Assembly: GCA_963772635.1 (NCBI GenBank)
Contig: CAVYYK010000003.1
Span: 1-64,000, forward strand
DNA from: JAUXFS01 sp963772635
Lineage (GTDB): Bacteria; Pseudomonadota; Alphaproteobacteria; Rhodospirillales; Defluviicoccaceae
Reading direction: 5' to 3'
DNA: 64,000 nucleotides
In this document: piece by piece, positions 9,991 through 19,063 of the stretch
How the letters are laid out: every line of letters starts with the position of its first letter
Numbering within the stretch: position 1 is the stretch's first letter
Position numbers and translations under genes: made by a program
The notes under the pieces: generated by a model
Database searches by the model: none
The model's input: the letters and a program-made list of their open reading frames with translations, nothing else
What the model was told of the DNA's origin: nothing

Positions 9991-10473
9991 ATGGACCAGG
10001 ACGAGTACGTAAGTGGACGGGTTGATGCGCAGATCGCCTTTTACGAGAAGGCCGCGTCACGCGCGAAAAGCTGGCACATGCGCTACCAGATCGCGATCAT
10101 CCTGCTGGGACTCGCGGTTCCGGTCGTCGTCAATCTGCCGAAAGAATTCGTACCGGGCGAAGCCGGAGGCATCCAGGCGCTCGTTACGGTCATGTCGCTC
10201 TTGCTCGCGAGCTTCACCGGCATCACCAATTTCCGGAAATACGGAGAGCTCTGGCTGACCTATCGGGCGACCGAAGAGCAGCTCAAACACGAGAAATTCC
10301 TGTGGCTCGCCAACAGCGGGCGCTATCGGAACGCCGAAGACTCGTTTCCCGAGTTCGTCGAACAGATCGAAACGATCATTTCCTCCGAGCACACCCAGTT
10401 CCGCTCGATCATCGAGGAATCAAAGCGCCCGACGACGCCCGCCAAGAGCGACGAGAAAACGGCACAATCTTAG
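9991..10473 (+). CDS. DUF4231 / SLATT-like two-transmembrane protein
   Basis: 160 residues. An N-terminal amphipathic helix (DAQIAFYEKAASRAK) leads into two membrane helices (about 32-48 and 60-78), then the diagnostic block LTYRATEEQLKHEKFLWLA, and a helix FPEFVEQIETIISSEHTQF. This matches DUF4231, which I recall being grouped with the SLATT two-helix membrane proteins proposed as pore-forming effectors in nucleotide-signal conflict systems. The ATG at 9991 is the first that gives the family N-terminus. No nucleotide cyclase/SMODS or SLOG gene is adjacent. The next genes on the same strand are the pentapeptide and RyR proteins. Confidence 0.75.
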   Translation: MDQDEYVSGRVDAQIAFYEKAASRAKSWHMRYQIAIILLGLAVPVVVNLPKEFVPGEAGGIQALVTVMSLLLASFTGITNFRKYGELWLTYRATEEQLKHEKFLWLANSGRYRNAEDSFPEFVEQIETIISSEHTQFRSIIEESKRPTTPAKSDEKTAQS

Positions 10474-10584
10474 GAGAATCAAATTATTGTGCCCCTATGC
10501 TGCTGTACGATAGAAACTATTGAATAGTCGCGGCGCCTCAGCCCGCTAATCCTCTCCCGTTCGTGGATCTTCGCGGCTACCGAT

Positions 10585-11607
10585 ATGACGAAACGGTCAA
10601 GCAAACAAAGGGCGGAGAGAACCGCAGGGATCATCGTGGTTCTGTCGATCGTGTCGACCCTGGGCCTGCGCGGCTTCCCGGCCGATGGCGAAGAACCGGC
10701 AAGCACCGAGTTCGACCGAACAACCCTGGATGAACAACTGCTCTTGAAACAGGTCGAGAAGCTCGAGTTCGAAAAACAGAAGCTCGAGACCGAAGTGCAG
10801 AACCTGAGAGCCGTCACCCCGGAAACACATCTATGGATCACCGTTGCCGGGGGTATCGGAACTGTGATCGGCGCGACGATGGCGGCTTTGATCGCCGGCT
10901 TGGGATTTTGGGTCAACCGGACATACAACCGTACCCAGCACAAGAAGATCGACCAGGAACGGGAATTGGGTCGGGAAAAGCACAACCTCGAGCTTTTCCA
11001 GGGACTCGGCAGCGACAATGCCCGCGTCCGCATTGCGTCCGCGTCCGTCCTCTTGCAGCGGCTGCGGAGCGAGTATACCGGTTTGACTGCCGGCCGCTCT
11101 CTCGACGATACCGGGGACAGGGAAGAGGTCCGGACTTTGGTGCAAGTGCTGCTTTCGGTCATCAAGGATCGGCAGGGCAGAGACGACGAGGGCGATATCG
11201 CCTTGCGCAAACATATCGCCGACAATCTGGTCAAGGCCTTGAACCTGGTGCGCGACGAAGGTCACCCGTCGCCAGACGTGAGTCCTTCGGCCCTGCGATC
11301 GTTCGATTTACAGGGTGCGTTGCTGAGGGATGTCTTTTGGCGCGGCGTCAATCTCCGTCATGTCGACCTGTTCGGTGCGGACCTTCAAAAGGCGAGCCTG
11401 AGAAACGCCGACCTTCGCAATGCCGTGCTCATGGAAGCCGATCTGCGTGGAGCGGTTTTGGAGGGAGCAATGTTGGAGGGCGCAAATCTGCAGAACGCCG
11501 ACTTGACCGGAGCCAAATACGACGAGCGTACGCTGTGGCCCGAGAATTTCGATCCGAAAGCACGTGACGCCATCGAAGTCATAAGAAGGACGAACCCGGC
11601 GGTTTGA
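10585..11607 (+). CDS. Membrane-anchored pentapeptide-repeat protein
   Basis: 340 residues. An N-terminal hydrophobic segment (about 14-30) is followed by a short coiled coil (about 48-75, LLKQVEKLEFEKQKLETEV), a second membrane helix (about 84-108, WITVAGGIGTVIGATMAALI) and a cytoplasmic helical region. About 14 pentapeptide repeats (A/L-D/N-L-x-x, e.g. DLQGA, NLRHVDLFGADLQKASL, DLTGAKY) lie near 240-312. Pentapeptide repeats form a right-handed quadrilateral helix used for protein binding. It follows the DUF4231 gene by 111 bp and precedes the RyR gene by 40 bp. Confidence 0.8.
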   Translation: MTKRSSKQRAERTAGIIVVLSIVSTLGLRGFPADGEEPASTEFDRTTLDEQLLLKQVEKLEFEKQKLETEVQNLRAVTPETHLWITVAGGIGTVIGATMAALIAGLGFWVNRTYNRTQHKKIDQERELGREKHNLELFQGLGSDNARVRIASASVLLQRLRSEYTGLTAGRSLDDTGDREEVRTLVQVLLSVIKDRQGRDDEGDIALRKHIADNLVKALNLVRDEGHPSPDVSPSALRSFDLQGALLRDVFWRGVNLRHVDLFGADLQKASLRNADLRNAVLMEADLRGAVLEGAMLEGANLQNADLTGAKYDERTLWPENFDPKARDAIEVIRRTNPAV

Positions 11608-11647
11608 GCCCATTCGTACGGATGGGGGGTGTCCAGGGACAGGGATC

Positions 11648-11950
11648 TTGAAGGTGAACCACAAACCCGCTGCTGTCGACACGTCGGGCGTCGACTTGTC
11701 CGAGGACCTGCGCGAACTGGCGGAATTGCTGGCGAAAAACTCCCATCGGCACTGGAGCAAGCGGCGCCTGTCGGAAGGCTGGAGGTTCGGCCCCGCGCCG
11801 GACTACGCCAAGAAGGAACACCCCGACCTGGTGCCTTACGAGGATCTGCCGGACTCGGAGAAAGCCTACGACCGCAGCGCCGCGATCGAGACCCTGCGTG
11901 CGATCATCGCGCTCGGCTATCGGATCGAGAAGATCGACGACGGATCGTGA
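11648..11950 (+). CDS. Stand-alone RyR-domain protein
   Basis: 100 residues, nearly all one RyR domain. The fingerprint is HRHWSKRRLSEGWRFGP, EHPDLVPYEDLPDSEKAYD and AIETLRAIIALGYRIE. This domain was first described in ryanodine receptors, and bacterial versions occur alone or fused to channels and NAD-binding (TrkA-like) domains. The likely start is TTG at 11648 (AGGGA upstream), with GTG at 11654 as an alternative. The role is presumably ligand binding in the cytoplasm. Its position between membrane proteins and a K+ channel gene suggests ion-linked signalling (inference). Confidence 0.8.
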   Translation: MKVNHKPAAVDTSGVDLSEDLRELAELLAKNSHRHWSKRRLSEGWRFGPAPDYAKKEHPDLVPYEDLPDSEKAYDRSAAIETLRAIIALGYRIEKIDDGS

Positions 11951-12014
11951 TGAGCTCGGCAGGCTGGCCCAGGCAAGAACGCCTGACCATGTGCGCTACG
12001 ATGCGACAGAACGT

Positions 12015-12779
12015 TCAATCGCCTTCGGTTTGGATGTTGAGGACCCGGCCGCAGTGCTTGCAATGGATGGCGTCGAGGTCGTGGCGGTTGAGACCGCAGT
12101 CCGGGCAGCGGAAGCGGATCTTCTCGGGGCGGAAGATGGTCTGCACCAGCCGCAGGAACAGGGCGACGCCGACCACCATGATGACGATGGCGAGCAGGCG
12201 GCCGACGGAGCCTTGGAGGGTGATGTCGCCGAAGCCGGTGGTGGTCAAGGTGGCGACGGTGAAATAGAGGGCGTCCACGTAGTTGGTGATCTCGGGGTTG
12301 CCTTCCTGCAGCACGTAGACCAAAGACGTGACGACGAAGATGAACACGCCGAGATTGAGGACGCTGCCGATGACCTCCTCGTTGCGGGCGAAGAACCGGA
12401 ACTGTTGTCTGAGATCGCGCAACACGTGATAGGACCGGATCAGCCTGAGGGCGCGCAGCACCCTGAGGAACGCCCAGTTCTCGATCAGGAACGGCAGCAG
12501 CAGGGTAGCGATGACGATCACGTCGGCAAGCGTGCCCAGCTGGAAAGCGAACCGGAGCCTGGATCGCTCGATCCAGAACCGTGCCGCCAGATCCAGGGTG
12601 AGAACCGTCGCGATGGCGAAATCGACCACCAGGAACCAGGTCGGCGTCTCGACGAACGAGGCGACGAGAAAGAAACCGATGGTGACGACGTCGAAGACGA
12701 GCAGCGCATAGTTGAACCGGACCGAGCGCTTGCTCCTGCCGTTGTAGAGTTTGTCCAGGGTGGCCTTGAGTTCGGTCAT
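12015..12779 (-). CDS. Voltage-gated-type K+ channel with C-terminal zinc ribbon
   Basis: 254 residues with six membrane segments. An arginine-bearing S4 (FLRVLRALRLIRSYHVLRDLR) is visible, then a pore loop with selectivity filter TTTGFGD in YFTVATLTTTGFGDITLQG, and S6. The tail after S6 is RFRCPDCGLNRHDLDAIHCKHCG, a four-Cys zinc ribbon (CPDC...CKHC). The ATG at 12779 gives the family N-terminus; longer frames would run into dinB. It converges on the RyR gene with 64 bp between stops. Expected to conduct K+ across the inner membrane; the ribbon may sense metal or redox state (inference). Confidence 0.88.
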   Translation of the reverse strand: MTELKATLDKLYNGRSKRSVRFNYALLVFDVVTIGFFLVASFVETPTWFLVVDFAIATVLTLDLAARFWIERSRLRFAFQLGTLADVIVIATLLLPFLIENWAFLRVLRALRLIRSYHVLRDLRQQFRFFARNEEVIGSVLNLGVFIFVVTSLVYVLQEGNPEITNYVDALYFTVATLTTTGFGDITLQGSVGRLLAIVIMVVGVALFLRLVQTIFRPEKIRFRCPDCGLNRHDLDAIHCKHCGRVLNIQTEGD

Positions 12780-12873
12780 CGGCTGTCGCAACGGCTCGGT
12801 CGAGGGGATCGATGGATGCGGATGATAGGGACTATATCTGCAATGGGACCGAAATAGGCAAGGAACCTCCCGC

Positions 12874-14064
12874 TTGAGCGCCTCGAGCCCCACCGCCCAT
12901 ACCCTGTGCCGTGACTGCCTGCAGCTGTCGACGGACGCGACGGCGATGTGCCCCCGCTGCGGGTCTGAGCGTCTGGTTTCCCATCCCGAGGTGCTTGCAC
13001 TGACCATCGCCCACATCGACTGCGACGCCTTCTACGCCGCGGTCGAGAAACGGGACAATCCGGCGCTCAAAGACTTACCGGTGATCGTCGGCCATCCCGG
13101 CGGTCGCGGGGTGGTGACCACCGCCTGTTACATCGCCAGGCAATACGGCCCGCGCTCGGCGATGCCGATGTTCAGGGCGCTGGAACTCTGTCCCGACGCG
13201 GTGGTGATCCCGCCCGACATGGCCAAGTACAAAAAGGTTAGCAACGGGATCCGCGAGATCTTCCGCGCCGCGACCCCGATGATCGAGCCGGTCTCGCTCG
13301 ACGAAGCCTACCTGGACCTCTCGGCAGACGTGCGCCTCGAAGACCGGCCCGCCGCCGTTTCGCTGGCGGAGATCGCGCTGGCGATCGAACGCGACATCGG
13401 CATTACCGTCTCGGTCGGCCTCAGCCACAACAAGTTCCTGGCCAAGCTCGCCTCGGATCTCGACAAACCGCGCGGGTTCTCCGTCATCGGCCGCGCCGAG
13501 GCGAGCGACTTTCTCAAGCCGCTTTCGGTGCGCAAGATCATGGGCGTCGGCGAAGCCACCGCCCGGCGAATGACGGAGCTGGGAATCACCACCATCGGCG
13601 AGTTGCAGGGTATCCCCGAACGGCAGCTGATCGCCCGTTTCGGCAAGTTCGGCCGCCGCCTCGCCCGATTCGCCCACGGCGAGGACGAACGCGCGGTCAC
13701 CCCCGATCGACCGACCAAGAGCGTTTCGGCGGAAACCACGTTCGCGGCGGACATCCGCGGCACCGACCAGCTCTGCGAGGCCCTTCGCCCGCTCGCGGAA
13801 CGGGTGGCGGACCGGCTTCGCCGAGCCGACTTTGCCGGCTGGACGGTGGTCCTCAAGCTCAAGACCTCGGACTTTCGGACGCTGACCCGCAACCACCGGC
13901 TTGCCGATCCGACCCGGCTCGCCGACGTCATCTATCGCAGCGCTGCGGCGCTGATCGGCCGGGAGGCCGACGGCCGGGCGTTTCGGTTGATCGGCGTCGG
14001 CGTCACCGATCTCTGCACGCCGGAAAACGCCGACCCGCCGGACCTGTTCGACGCACTGCGCTGA
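12874..14064 (+). CDS. dinB: DNA polymerase IV (Y family) with N-terminal zinc ribbon
   Basis: 396 residues. An N-terminal Cys4 ribbon (LCRDCLQLS and MCPRCGSERL) precedes the Y-family palm. Catalytic residues are visible in HIDCDAFYAAVEKRDNP (first Asp) and SLDEAYLDL (Asp-Glu pair). Helix-hairpin-helix IMGVGEATARRMTELGI and the little-finger domain follow. The zinc ribbon version is common in alphaproteobacteria. It performs error-prone lesion bypass. Start is TTG at 12874 with AAGGA upstream; the ribbon would be lost with a later start. No LexA box was recognised in the short divergent region shared with the channel gene. Confidence 0.92.
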   Translation: MSASSPTAHTLCRDCLQLSTDATAMCPRCGSERLVSHPEVLALTIAHIDCDAFYAAVEKRDNPALKDLPVIVGHPGGRGVVTTACYIARQYGPRSAMPMFRALELCPDAVVIPPDMAKYKKVSNGIREIFRAATPMIEPVSLDEAYLDLSADVRLEDRPAAVSLAEIALAIERDIGITVSVGLSHNKFLAKLASDLDKPRGFSVIGRAEASDFLKPLSVRKIMGVGEATARRMTELGITTIGELQGIPERQLIARFGKFGRRLARFAHGEDERAVTPDRPTKSVSAETTFAADIRGTDQLCEALRPLAERVADRLRRADFAGWTVVLKLKTSDFRTLTRNHRLADPTRLADVIYRSAAALIGREADGRAFRLIGVGVTDLCTPENADPPDLFDALR

Positions 14065-14086
14065 ACACGCGCCGCCGGAAGCGCGA

Positions 14087-14845
14087 TCAGTTCGATCCGA
14101 AGACCTTCTTCAACAGGTCGGTGGTGCGCGCCGCCGGGTTCTGGCGGATCGCCTTCTCCTCCTCCGCCAGGTAGAAGAAGATGCCGTCGAGGGTCTTGTC
14201 GAGGCCGTATTCGGTCAGGTTGGCCTTGGCGTCCGGCACGAACGGCAGCTTTCCGTATTCGCCCATCATGTTGTCGTAAGCCTGGACGGCGCCGACCTCG
14301 GCCAGGGTCTCGTCGACCACCGGCCGCATTTCGTTCTTCAACGGCTCCGACATCTTGGCGCGGAAATACCGGGTCGCCGAGTCGTCGGGTCCCTCGTAAA
14401 TCCCCTGGACGTCCTCCAGGGTCATCTCCGAGATCGACTGCCAGAAGATCTCCTTGGCCTTCGGCGTCGCCGCCTCGGCGGCCCGGTTGAGCTTCAGCTC
14501 GACCTCGTCGGCGAGACCGGACATGCCGACCGCCCGCAGCGCCGACTGCACCTGTTGCAATTGCTTCGGCAACGGGATGTGGATGTTGGGGTCGGCGTCG
14601 AACCCATCGGTTCGGCCCGTTTGTTCGACCACTTTCTCGGTACCGACGCGCAGCGCCTCGCGCAGGCCATCGCCGATCTCGGCGGAAGAGAGCGAGGACG
14701 CGCCGCCCCCGGTCGTGCCCGCCGTGCCCAACAGGCTTTTGGCCTTGTCGAGATAGTTGGTCTGCGCCAGCGCACCCGAATTCATCAGGTTACTTGCGGC
14801 AACAACCAGCGCCGCTGCCGCGATCGCGGCGATCAATCGAACCAT
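14087..14845 (-). CDS. DUF4197 domain exported protein
   Basis: 252 residues with a signal peptide (LIAAIAAAALVVAASNLMNSGALAQ). The DUF4197 body has EIGDGLREALRVGTEKVV, the IPLPKQLQQVQSALRAVG block, FWQSISEMTLEDVQGIYEGPDDSATRYF (in part) and the end LDGIFFYLAEEEKAIRQNP. The family is periplasmic and of unknown function. It is the third gene of a minus-strand run with mscS and mscL, 26 bp behind mscL, so it is likely co-transcribed with the osmotic-release channels. Confidence 0.88.
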   Translation of the reverse strand: MVRLIAAIAAAALVVAASNLMNSGALAQTNYLDKAKSLLGTAGTTGGGASSLSSAEIGDGLREALRVGTEKVVEQTGRTDGFDADPNIHIPLPKQLQQVQSALRAVGMSGLADEVELKLNRAAEAATPKAKEIFWQSISEMTLEDVQGIYEGPDDSATRYFRAKMSEPLKNEMRPVVDETLAEVGAVQAYDNMMGEYGKLPFVPDAKANLTEYGLDKTLDGIFFYLAEEEKAIRQNPAARTTDLLKKVFGSN

Positions 14846-14871
14846 CGTCGGTCCTCCTCTCGGTTGTCGGA

Positions 14872-15291
14872 TCAGGCGGATTTCTTGAGGATGTCGCGGA
14901 TTTCCTCGAGCAGAACCTCCTGCTTCGGCGGTTCCGGCGGCGCCTTCGGTTCCTCTTCCTTCTTCTTGGTGAACCGGTTGATCTGCTTGATCACGATGAA
15001 GATGACGAAAGCGATGATCACGAAGTCGATAACCGTGTTAATGAAAACGCCGTAGGCGATCACGGGCACTCCCAGCTCTTTCGCTTGACCCAGGGAGGTA
15101 ACGGGCTCTCCCGAAAGCTGAAGGAAGAGATCGCTGAAGTCGGCGCCGCCGAGCAATAGACCAATGGGCGGCATGATCACGTCGTTGACCAGGGAGCTAA
15201 CGATCTTGCCGAAGGCGACGCCGATGATGATGCCGACGGCCATGTCGACGACGTTGCCGCGAAGGGCGAATTCCTTGAATTCCTTGAGCAT
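14872..15291 (-). CDS. mscL: Large-conductance mechanosensitive channel MscL
   Basis: 139 residues. N-terminal amphipathic helix MLKEFKEFALRGNVVDMAVG, TM1 pore helix (GIIIGVAFGKIVSSLVNDVI), the periplasmic loop, TM2 (FINTVIDFVIIAFVIFIVI) and a C-terminal coiled bundle LLEEIRDILKK. The ATG at 15291 has an AAGGAGGAG site. An upstream in-frame ATT/ATG start would move past that site. It releases solutes during hypo-osmotic shock. It sits in one operon with mscS upstream and DUF4197 downstream. Confidence 0.95.
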   Translation of the reverse strand: MLKEFKEFALRGNVVDMAVGIIIGVAFGKIVSSLVNDVIMPPIGLLLGGADFSDLFLQLSGEPVTSLGQAKELGVPVIAYGVFINTVIDFVIIAFVIFIVIKQINRFTKKKEEEPKAPPEPPKQEVLLEEIRDILKKSA

Positions 15292-15366
15292 GTTCTCCTC
15301 CTTATAAATCACTTGTTAGCAATGACATGGAGCGGGACCGGAAACCGAGACCGGCATCGTCCCCCG

Positions 15367-16218
15367 CTATTCGGCGGCCGCCCGACCGACCATGTGAACC
15401 GTCCGCTGCGGGAACGGAATGGTGATCCCGGCCGCTTCCAGGGACTCCTTGAATGCCTTGGTGAGATCGAACTTGACCCCCCAGTAGTCGCTGCCGGCGG
15501 ACCAGACGCGGACGATGATATTGACCGAGCTGTCCGCCAATTCGCCGACCACGATCTGCGGTGCCGGATCGGCGAGACAGCGGTTGTCCTTGGCGATGAC
15601 CCCCTTGAGGACGTCGAACGCCTTGTCGATGTCGTCGCCGTAGTCGATGCCGACGAGGAAATCGACGCGGCGGGTCTCGTGGAAGCTGTAGTTGGTCACC
15701 GACGAGCCCCAGATCTGTCCGTTGGGGATGAGGATCTGGACGTTGTCGGGGGTGGCGAGTTCGGTCACGAACAGGTCGATGGCCTTGACCGTGCCCCCGT
15801 GTCCGCCGGCTTGGACGTACTGCCCGACCTTGAACGGGCGGAACAGCAAAAGCATGACCCCCGCCGCCAGATTGCTCAACGTTCCCTGCAACGCGAGGCC
15901 GACGGCCAGGCCGGCGGCACCGAAGATCGCGATCAGGCTCGCCGTCTGTACGCCGAACTGGGCGAGCACCGCCAGGACGACGAAAACCAGGATGACGTAG
16001 CGGACCAGGCTCGCCAGGAAATGGCGGAGCGTAATGTCAATTTTTTCGATTTTGCTGAGGCCGCGGTCGACCGATCGCCTCGCCCAGCCGGCGACGATCC
16101 AACCGATGATCAGGATGATCACACCGCCGATCACGCTCAGCCCGTAGGTGGTGACGAAGGCGGTGATCTCCTCGCGAGCGCCCTCGACCCACGTCATGAC
16201 CTTATCCATCTGTTCCAT
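15367..16218 (-). CDS. mscS: Small-conductance mechanosensitive channel MscS
   Basis: 283 residues, close to E. coli MscS in length. Three membrane helices, with the Gly/Ala-rich pore helix TM3 (FGAAGLAVGLALQGTLSNLAAGVMLL in part), then the beta domain (RPFKVGQYVQAGG, NVQILIPNGQIWGSSVTNYS) and the C-terminal vestibule. A strong ribosome-binding site GAGGAGGG precedes the ATG at 16218. It is the first gene of the mscS-mscL-DUF4197 operon. The promoter should be in the AT-rich region 16219-16700. Confidence 0.95.
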   Translation of the reverse strand: MEQMDKVMTWVEGAREEITAFVTTYGLSVIGGVIILIIGWIVAGWARRSVDRGLSKIEKIDITLRHFLASLVRYVILVFVVLAVLAQFGVQTASLIAIFGAAGLAVGLALQGTLSNLAAGVMLLLFRPFKVGQYVQAGGHGGTVKAIDLFVTELATPDNVQILIPNGQIWGSSVTNYSFHETRRVDFLVGIDYGDDIDKAFDVLKGVIAKDNRCLADPAPQIVVGELADSSVNIIVRVWSAGSDYWGVKFDLTKAFKESLEAAGITIPFPQRTVHMVGRAAAE

Positions 16219-16700
16219 CTTTCCCTCCTCGAGATTTCTCTTCTAGCCCGTCATCACCCCCACCGTGAGGCATCGGGTCGAGGGGTTTTGCCGCATATTT
16301 GCGCGTACGTCCATTTTTTCCAGCCGCGCGTACGAGATCGGCAATCTTTCAACTTTCACAGCCTCACCGACCCGAAAACATCCGGACATCGACTCGCGGT
16401 CAAATATTTTGGTCGGAGACGGCAATACGCAAACCACGATTGTCAATTTATTATAGTCCCCATTTTGGGGGTATTTTATTTCCATAACCTCACTGCTGTC
16501 TTGTCGTCAAGCTGACATATTTAATGAATTTGGCGTCAGGAGCACGGCTTTGACTTGGAAAACACATTTCCGCCACAATAATTCGTATATCATTTAGTCT
16601 TGAATGATAAAAACCAGGGCTCGGAACTTCGAGAATGCACCGATCGAGGTGGCAAATCTTCTTAATTCCGCTCGGGACAGCTTTCCGGGAGGACTTGGCG
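16219..16700. other. AT-rich divergent intergenic region
   Basis: 482 bp separating mscS (minus) from the exported PEP-CTERM-like gene (plus). It is clearly AT-richer than the genes. A short hairpin CCCCA-TTT-TGGGG at 16458-16470 followed by a T-rich stretch resembles a weak plus-strand terminator, although no plus-strand gene precedes it. I looked for the TGTAAA/TTGACA sites and the -24/-12 pattern found upstream of the PEP-CTERM gene at 45 kb and did not find them. Short reading frames here lack coding bias. Confidence 0.4.
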
Positions 16701-17434
16701 ATGAGAAACAGTGCGTTGCAGGCGATTTTTGCCGCGGTCACGTCGCTCGGATTTTTGTGTGGTGACGCGCGGGCGACGGTGCTCACGTTCGACATTACCG
16801 AAACGTCGAGCGGTGGCTGGGTCGGAAATTTTGCGCACGCGCCACAGGACTACGGTGATCGGGTTGCCGGTTTTTCGACCGCGTCGGGCTTGAGCACTTA
16901 TCATTACGGCAGCGCCGAAGGCCCTATACCCGAAATCGAGGTGGGCCATGGCCCTCCTGTCACCGACGGTGATCTCTGGAACGACAACAACGGTGACCTC
17001 AACGGGGTCATTCTTCCCTACAGCGACGGCGCCGGTATTTTCGAAGTCATCCTGGCCGCCGATTCGATCTACGACCTCGACCTTCACCTTCTCGACGTGG
17101 GAGTTTGGAACGGACCGATTGCACCATCTTTCTCGTTGGAGTGGTGAGCAGAACGACAACGCTGTTCTCATCGCCGAATGCCGCAGTCGCCGGAGCGGGA
17201 CCAAGCCACACGGTTTTCAACTTTGCGACGCCCTTGATGGCTCGAACGATGACGATCCGCTTCGACTCCGCAAATCTTGGCTCCCTTTCGGACAACATCG
17301 CAATGGACAACATCGCCTCCAGTCAGGGCGAAGCAATGCCGGTTCTCCTCACCGCCACCTTCCTTTTGTTTGCAACCGCTCTCGCCTGCCTCGGAATCGT
17401 TGTCGCACGCAGACGCCGGCCTCACTGCTTCTAG
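16701..17434 (+). CDS. Exported protein with PEP-CTERM-like C-terminal anchor, frame-broken
   Basis: The first part (16701 to about 17110) has a signal peptide (ALQAIFAAVTSLGFLCGDARA) and an extracellular beta-rich body. It then continues in another frame from about 17105 (FNFATPLMARTMTIRFDSAN, LSDNIAMDNI) to a C-terminal anchor: short hydrophobic helix (VLLTATFLLFATALACLGIVV) plus Arg cluster ARRRR. This layout is that of exosortase substrates, although the usual Pro-Glu-Pro or VPLP motif is not clear before the helix. The break is net -1 (or +2), unlike most breaks in this window. Start ATG has GGGAGG 11 bases upstream. Confidence 0.6.
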
Positions 17435-17486
17435 CGAAACGACAGCGGGAGCCGAGACGGAGAAGGCCCGCGCGACCTACCCGCCG

Positions 17487-17830
17487 TCACTCGGCGCAGC
17501 GAAAGCCGACCATGTCGAGGCCGATGTCGGGCGGATTGCCGTGGCGGTATGAGACGCGTAGGCATTAGGGATCGTTGCCCCAGCCGCCGCCGCGCAGGAC
17601 CACCTCCTCCGGCGCCGCATCGCCCCACGGATAGCCCCGACCGTCGCCGCCCCTCGCTGCGTACTCCCATTCCGCCTCGATCGGCAGCCGCAGCCCCGCC
17701 CAGGCGCGGAACGCCGCCGCGTCGTTGGCGGAAACCTGAACGACCGGGTGATCCGCCCCGCCAACAATGTCACTGTCCGGCCCGAACGGATGGCGCCAGT
17801 CGGCGCCGGTCACCCGCCGCCATCGCCCAT
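17487..17830 (-). pseudogene. Relic of a formylglycine-generating-enzyme/SUMF1-like protein
   Basis: The translated fragment contains VTGADWRHPFGPDSDI, HPVVQVSANDAAAFRAWAG, LRLPIEAEWEYAARGG and YPWGD, then RGGGWGND and, after an in-frame TAA, the family C-terminus PPDIGLDMVGFRC. These are FGE-sulfatase (PF03781-type) motifs. The N-terminal third and the ~80 residues normally between PWGD and RGGSW are missing. The TAA arises from an extra T plus a missing C a few bases apart. Loss of whole segments indicates a true relic rather than only sequencing error. It lies downstream of the sugar dehydrogenase on the same strand. Confidence 0.65.
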
Positions 17831-17859
17831 GACGAAAGAACCGATGAAAAGACTCGATA

Positions 17860-18988
17860 TTACCCTCCCCCGGCGGGCGTGAGACGCAGGATGGCGCCGT
17901 CGTCCTGGTCGGTGAGGAGATAGACGGCGCCGTCGGGGCCCTGGCGGACGTTGCGGATGCGGGTGCCCATGTTGATCCGCTCCTCGCCGGTCACCCGCTC
18001 GCCGTCGAGGGTGAGGCGGACCAGGGCGCGCGACGACAGGCCGCCGATCAGGAGATTGCCGTTCCAGCCGGGGAAAGACGTCGCCGGTGTAGAAGGCCAT
18101 GCCGGAGGGCGAGATTGCCGGGTCCCAGTGGTAGATGGACGGCGCCAGGTCGGGGCGGGTCGGCGGGTCGGGGATATCGATAAAGGTGTAGTGCCGGCCC
18201 CAGCTGACCAACGGCCAGCCGTAGTTGCGGCCGGGCTCGGGGATGTTGAGCTCGTCGCCGCCGCGCGGCCCGAACTCCAGCGACCATAACCGACCGGTTT
18301 CCGGGATGCAGATCCGCGCCCTGGACGTTGCGGTGGCCGTAGGACCAGATCTCCGGCCTGGCGTCCGGACGGCCGACGAACGGGATTGTCGTCGGGGACC
18401 GATCCGTCGGCGTTGATGCGAACGATGGTGCCGAGATGGTTCGAGAGATCCTGGGCCGGCTCGAACTTGAAGCGTTCGCCCAAGGTCACGAACAGGGTGC
18501 CGTCGCGGGCGAAAACGAGCCGCGAGCCGAAATGGTTGCCTCCCGATACCTTCGGTTGCTGGCGAAAGATCACCTGAACATCCTCGAGCGCGCCCCCGTC
18601 GAGCCGTCCCCGCGCCACCGCCGTGGAGGCGCCGCCCGCGCCCGGCTCGGCATAGGAGAGATAGACGAGACGGTTGGACGCAAAATCCGGGTCGAGCGCC
18701 ACGTCGAGGAGGCCGCCCTGGCCGCTCGCCGCCACCTCGGGCACGCCCGGCGAGGGGTTCGGAGAGCGCGCCGTCCTCGGATACGACCCGCAGCCGCCCC
18801 GGCCTCTCGGTCACCAGCATCCGCCCGTCCGGCAGAAACGCCAGGCCCCAGGGGTGCTCCAGGCCGTCGGCCACCGTCTCCACCGCGACGCGCCCCAGTT
18901 CGGTCTCGATCACGCGTTCCTGCGCACCCACCGGTACAGGCACGGCCAAAACCGCCACGACAACCGCCGACACCAAGGTCCCTTTCAT
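17860..18988 (-). CDS. PQQ-dependent sugar (sorbosone/glucose-type) dehydrogenase, four +1 frame breaks
   Basis: Signal peptide LVSAVVVAVLAVPVPVGAQ, then a six-bladed soluble-dehydrogenase propeller: HPWGLAFLPDGRMLVTERPG, GGLLDVALDPDF, GGNHFGSRLVFARDGTLFVT, GRLWSLEFGPRGGDELN, PGRNYGWPLVSWG and the C-terminal IRNVRQGPDGAVYLLTDQDD. The motifs are complete and in order but alternate between frames. Net +1 shifts fall near 18748, 18391, 18308 and 18080, each explained by one extra C or G. With those removed it is ~375 residues. Expected to be a periplasmic PQQ enzyme oxidising an aldose or similar; the actual substrate is unknown. Confidence 0.75.
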
Positions 18989-19063
18989 CCGCCACCTTCC
19001 GTTGCTGTTCAACACCATGTGGACGCATAACTGCCTCGTCGCAACACCGCGACGCCGCCGACG

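Noticed and set aside
16458..16484. CCCCA-TTT-TGGGG hairpin with T-rich tail
   Set aside because: Only a 5-bp stem, and no plus-strand gene ends upstream; noted only in the intergenic entry.
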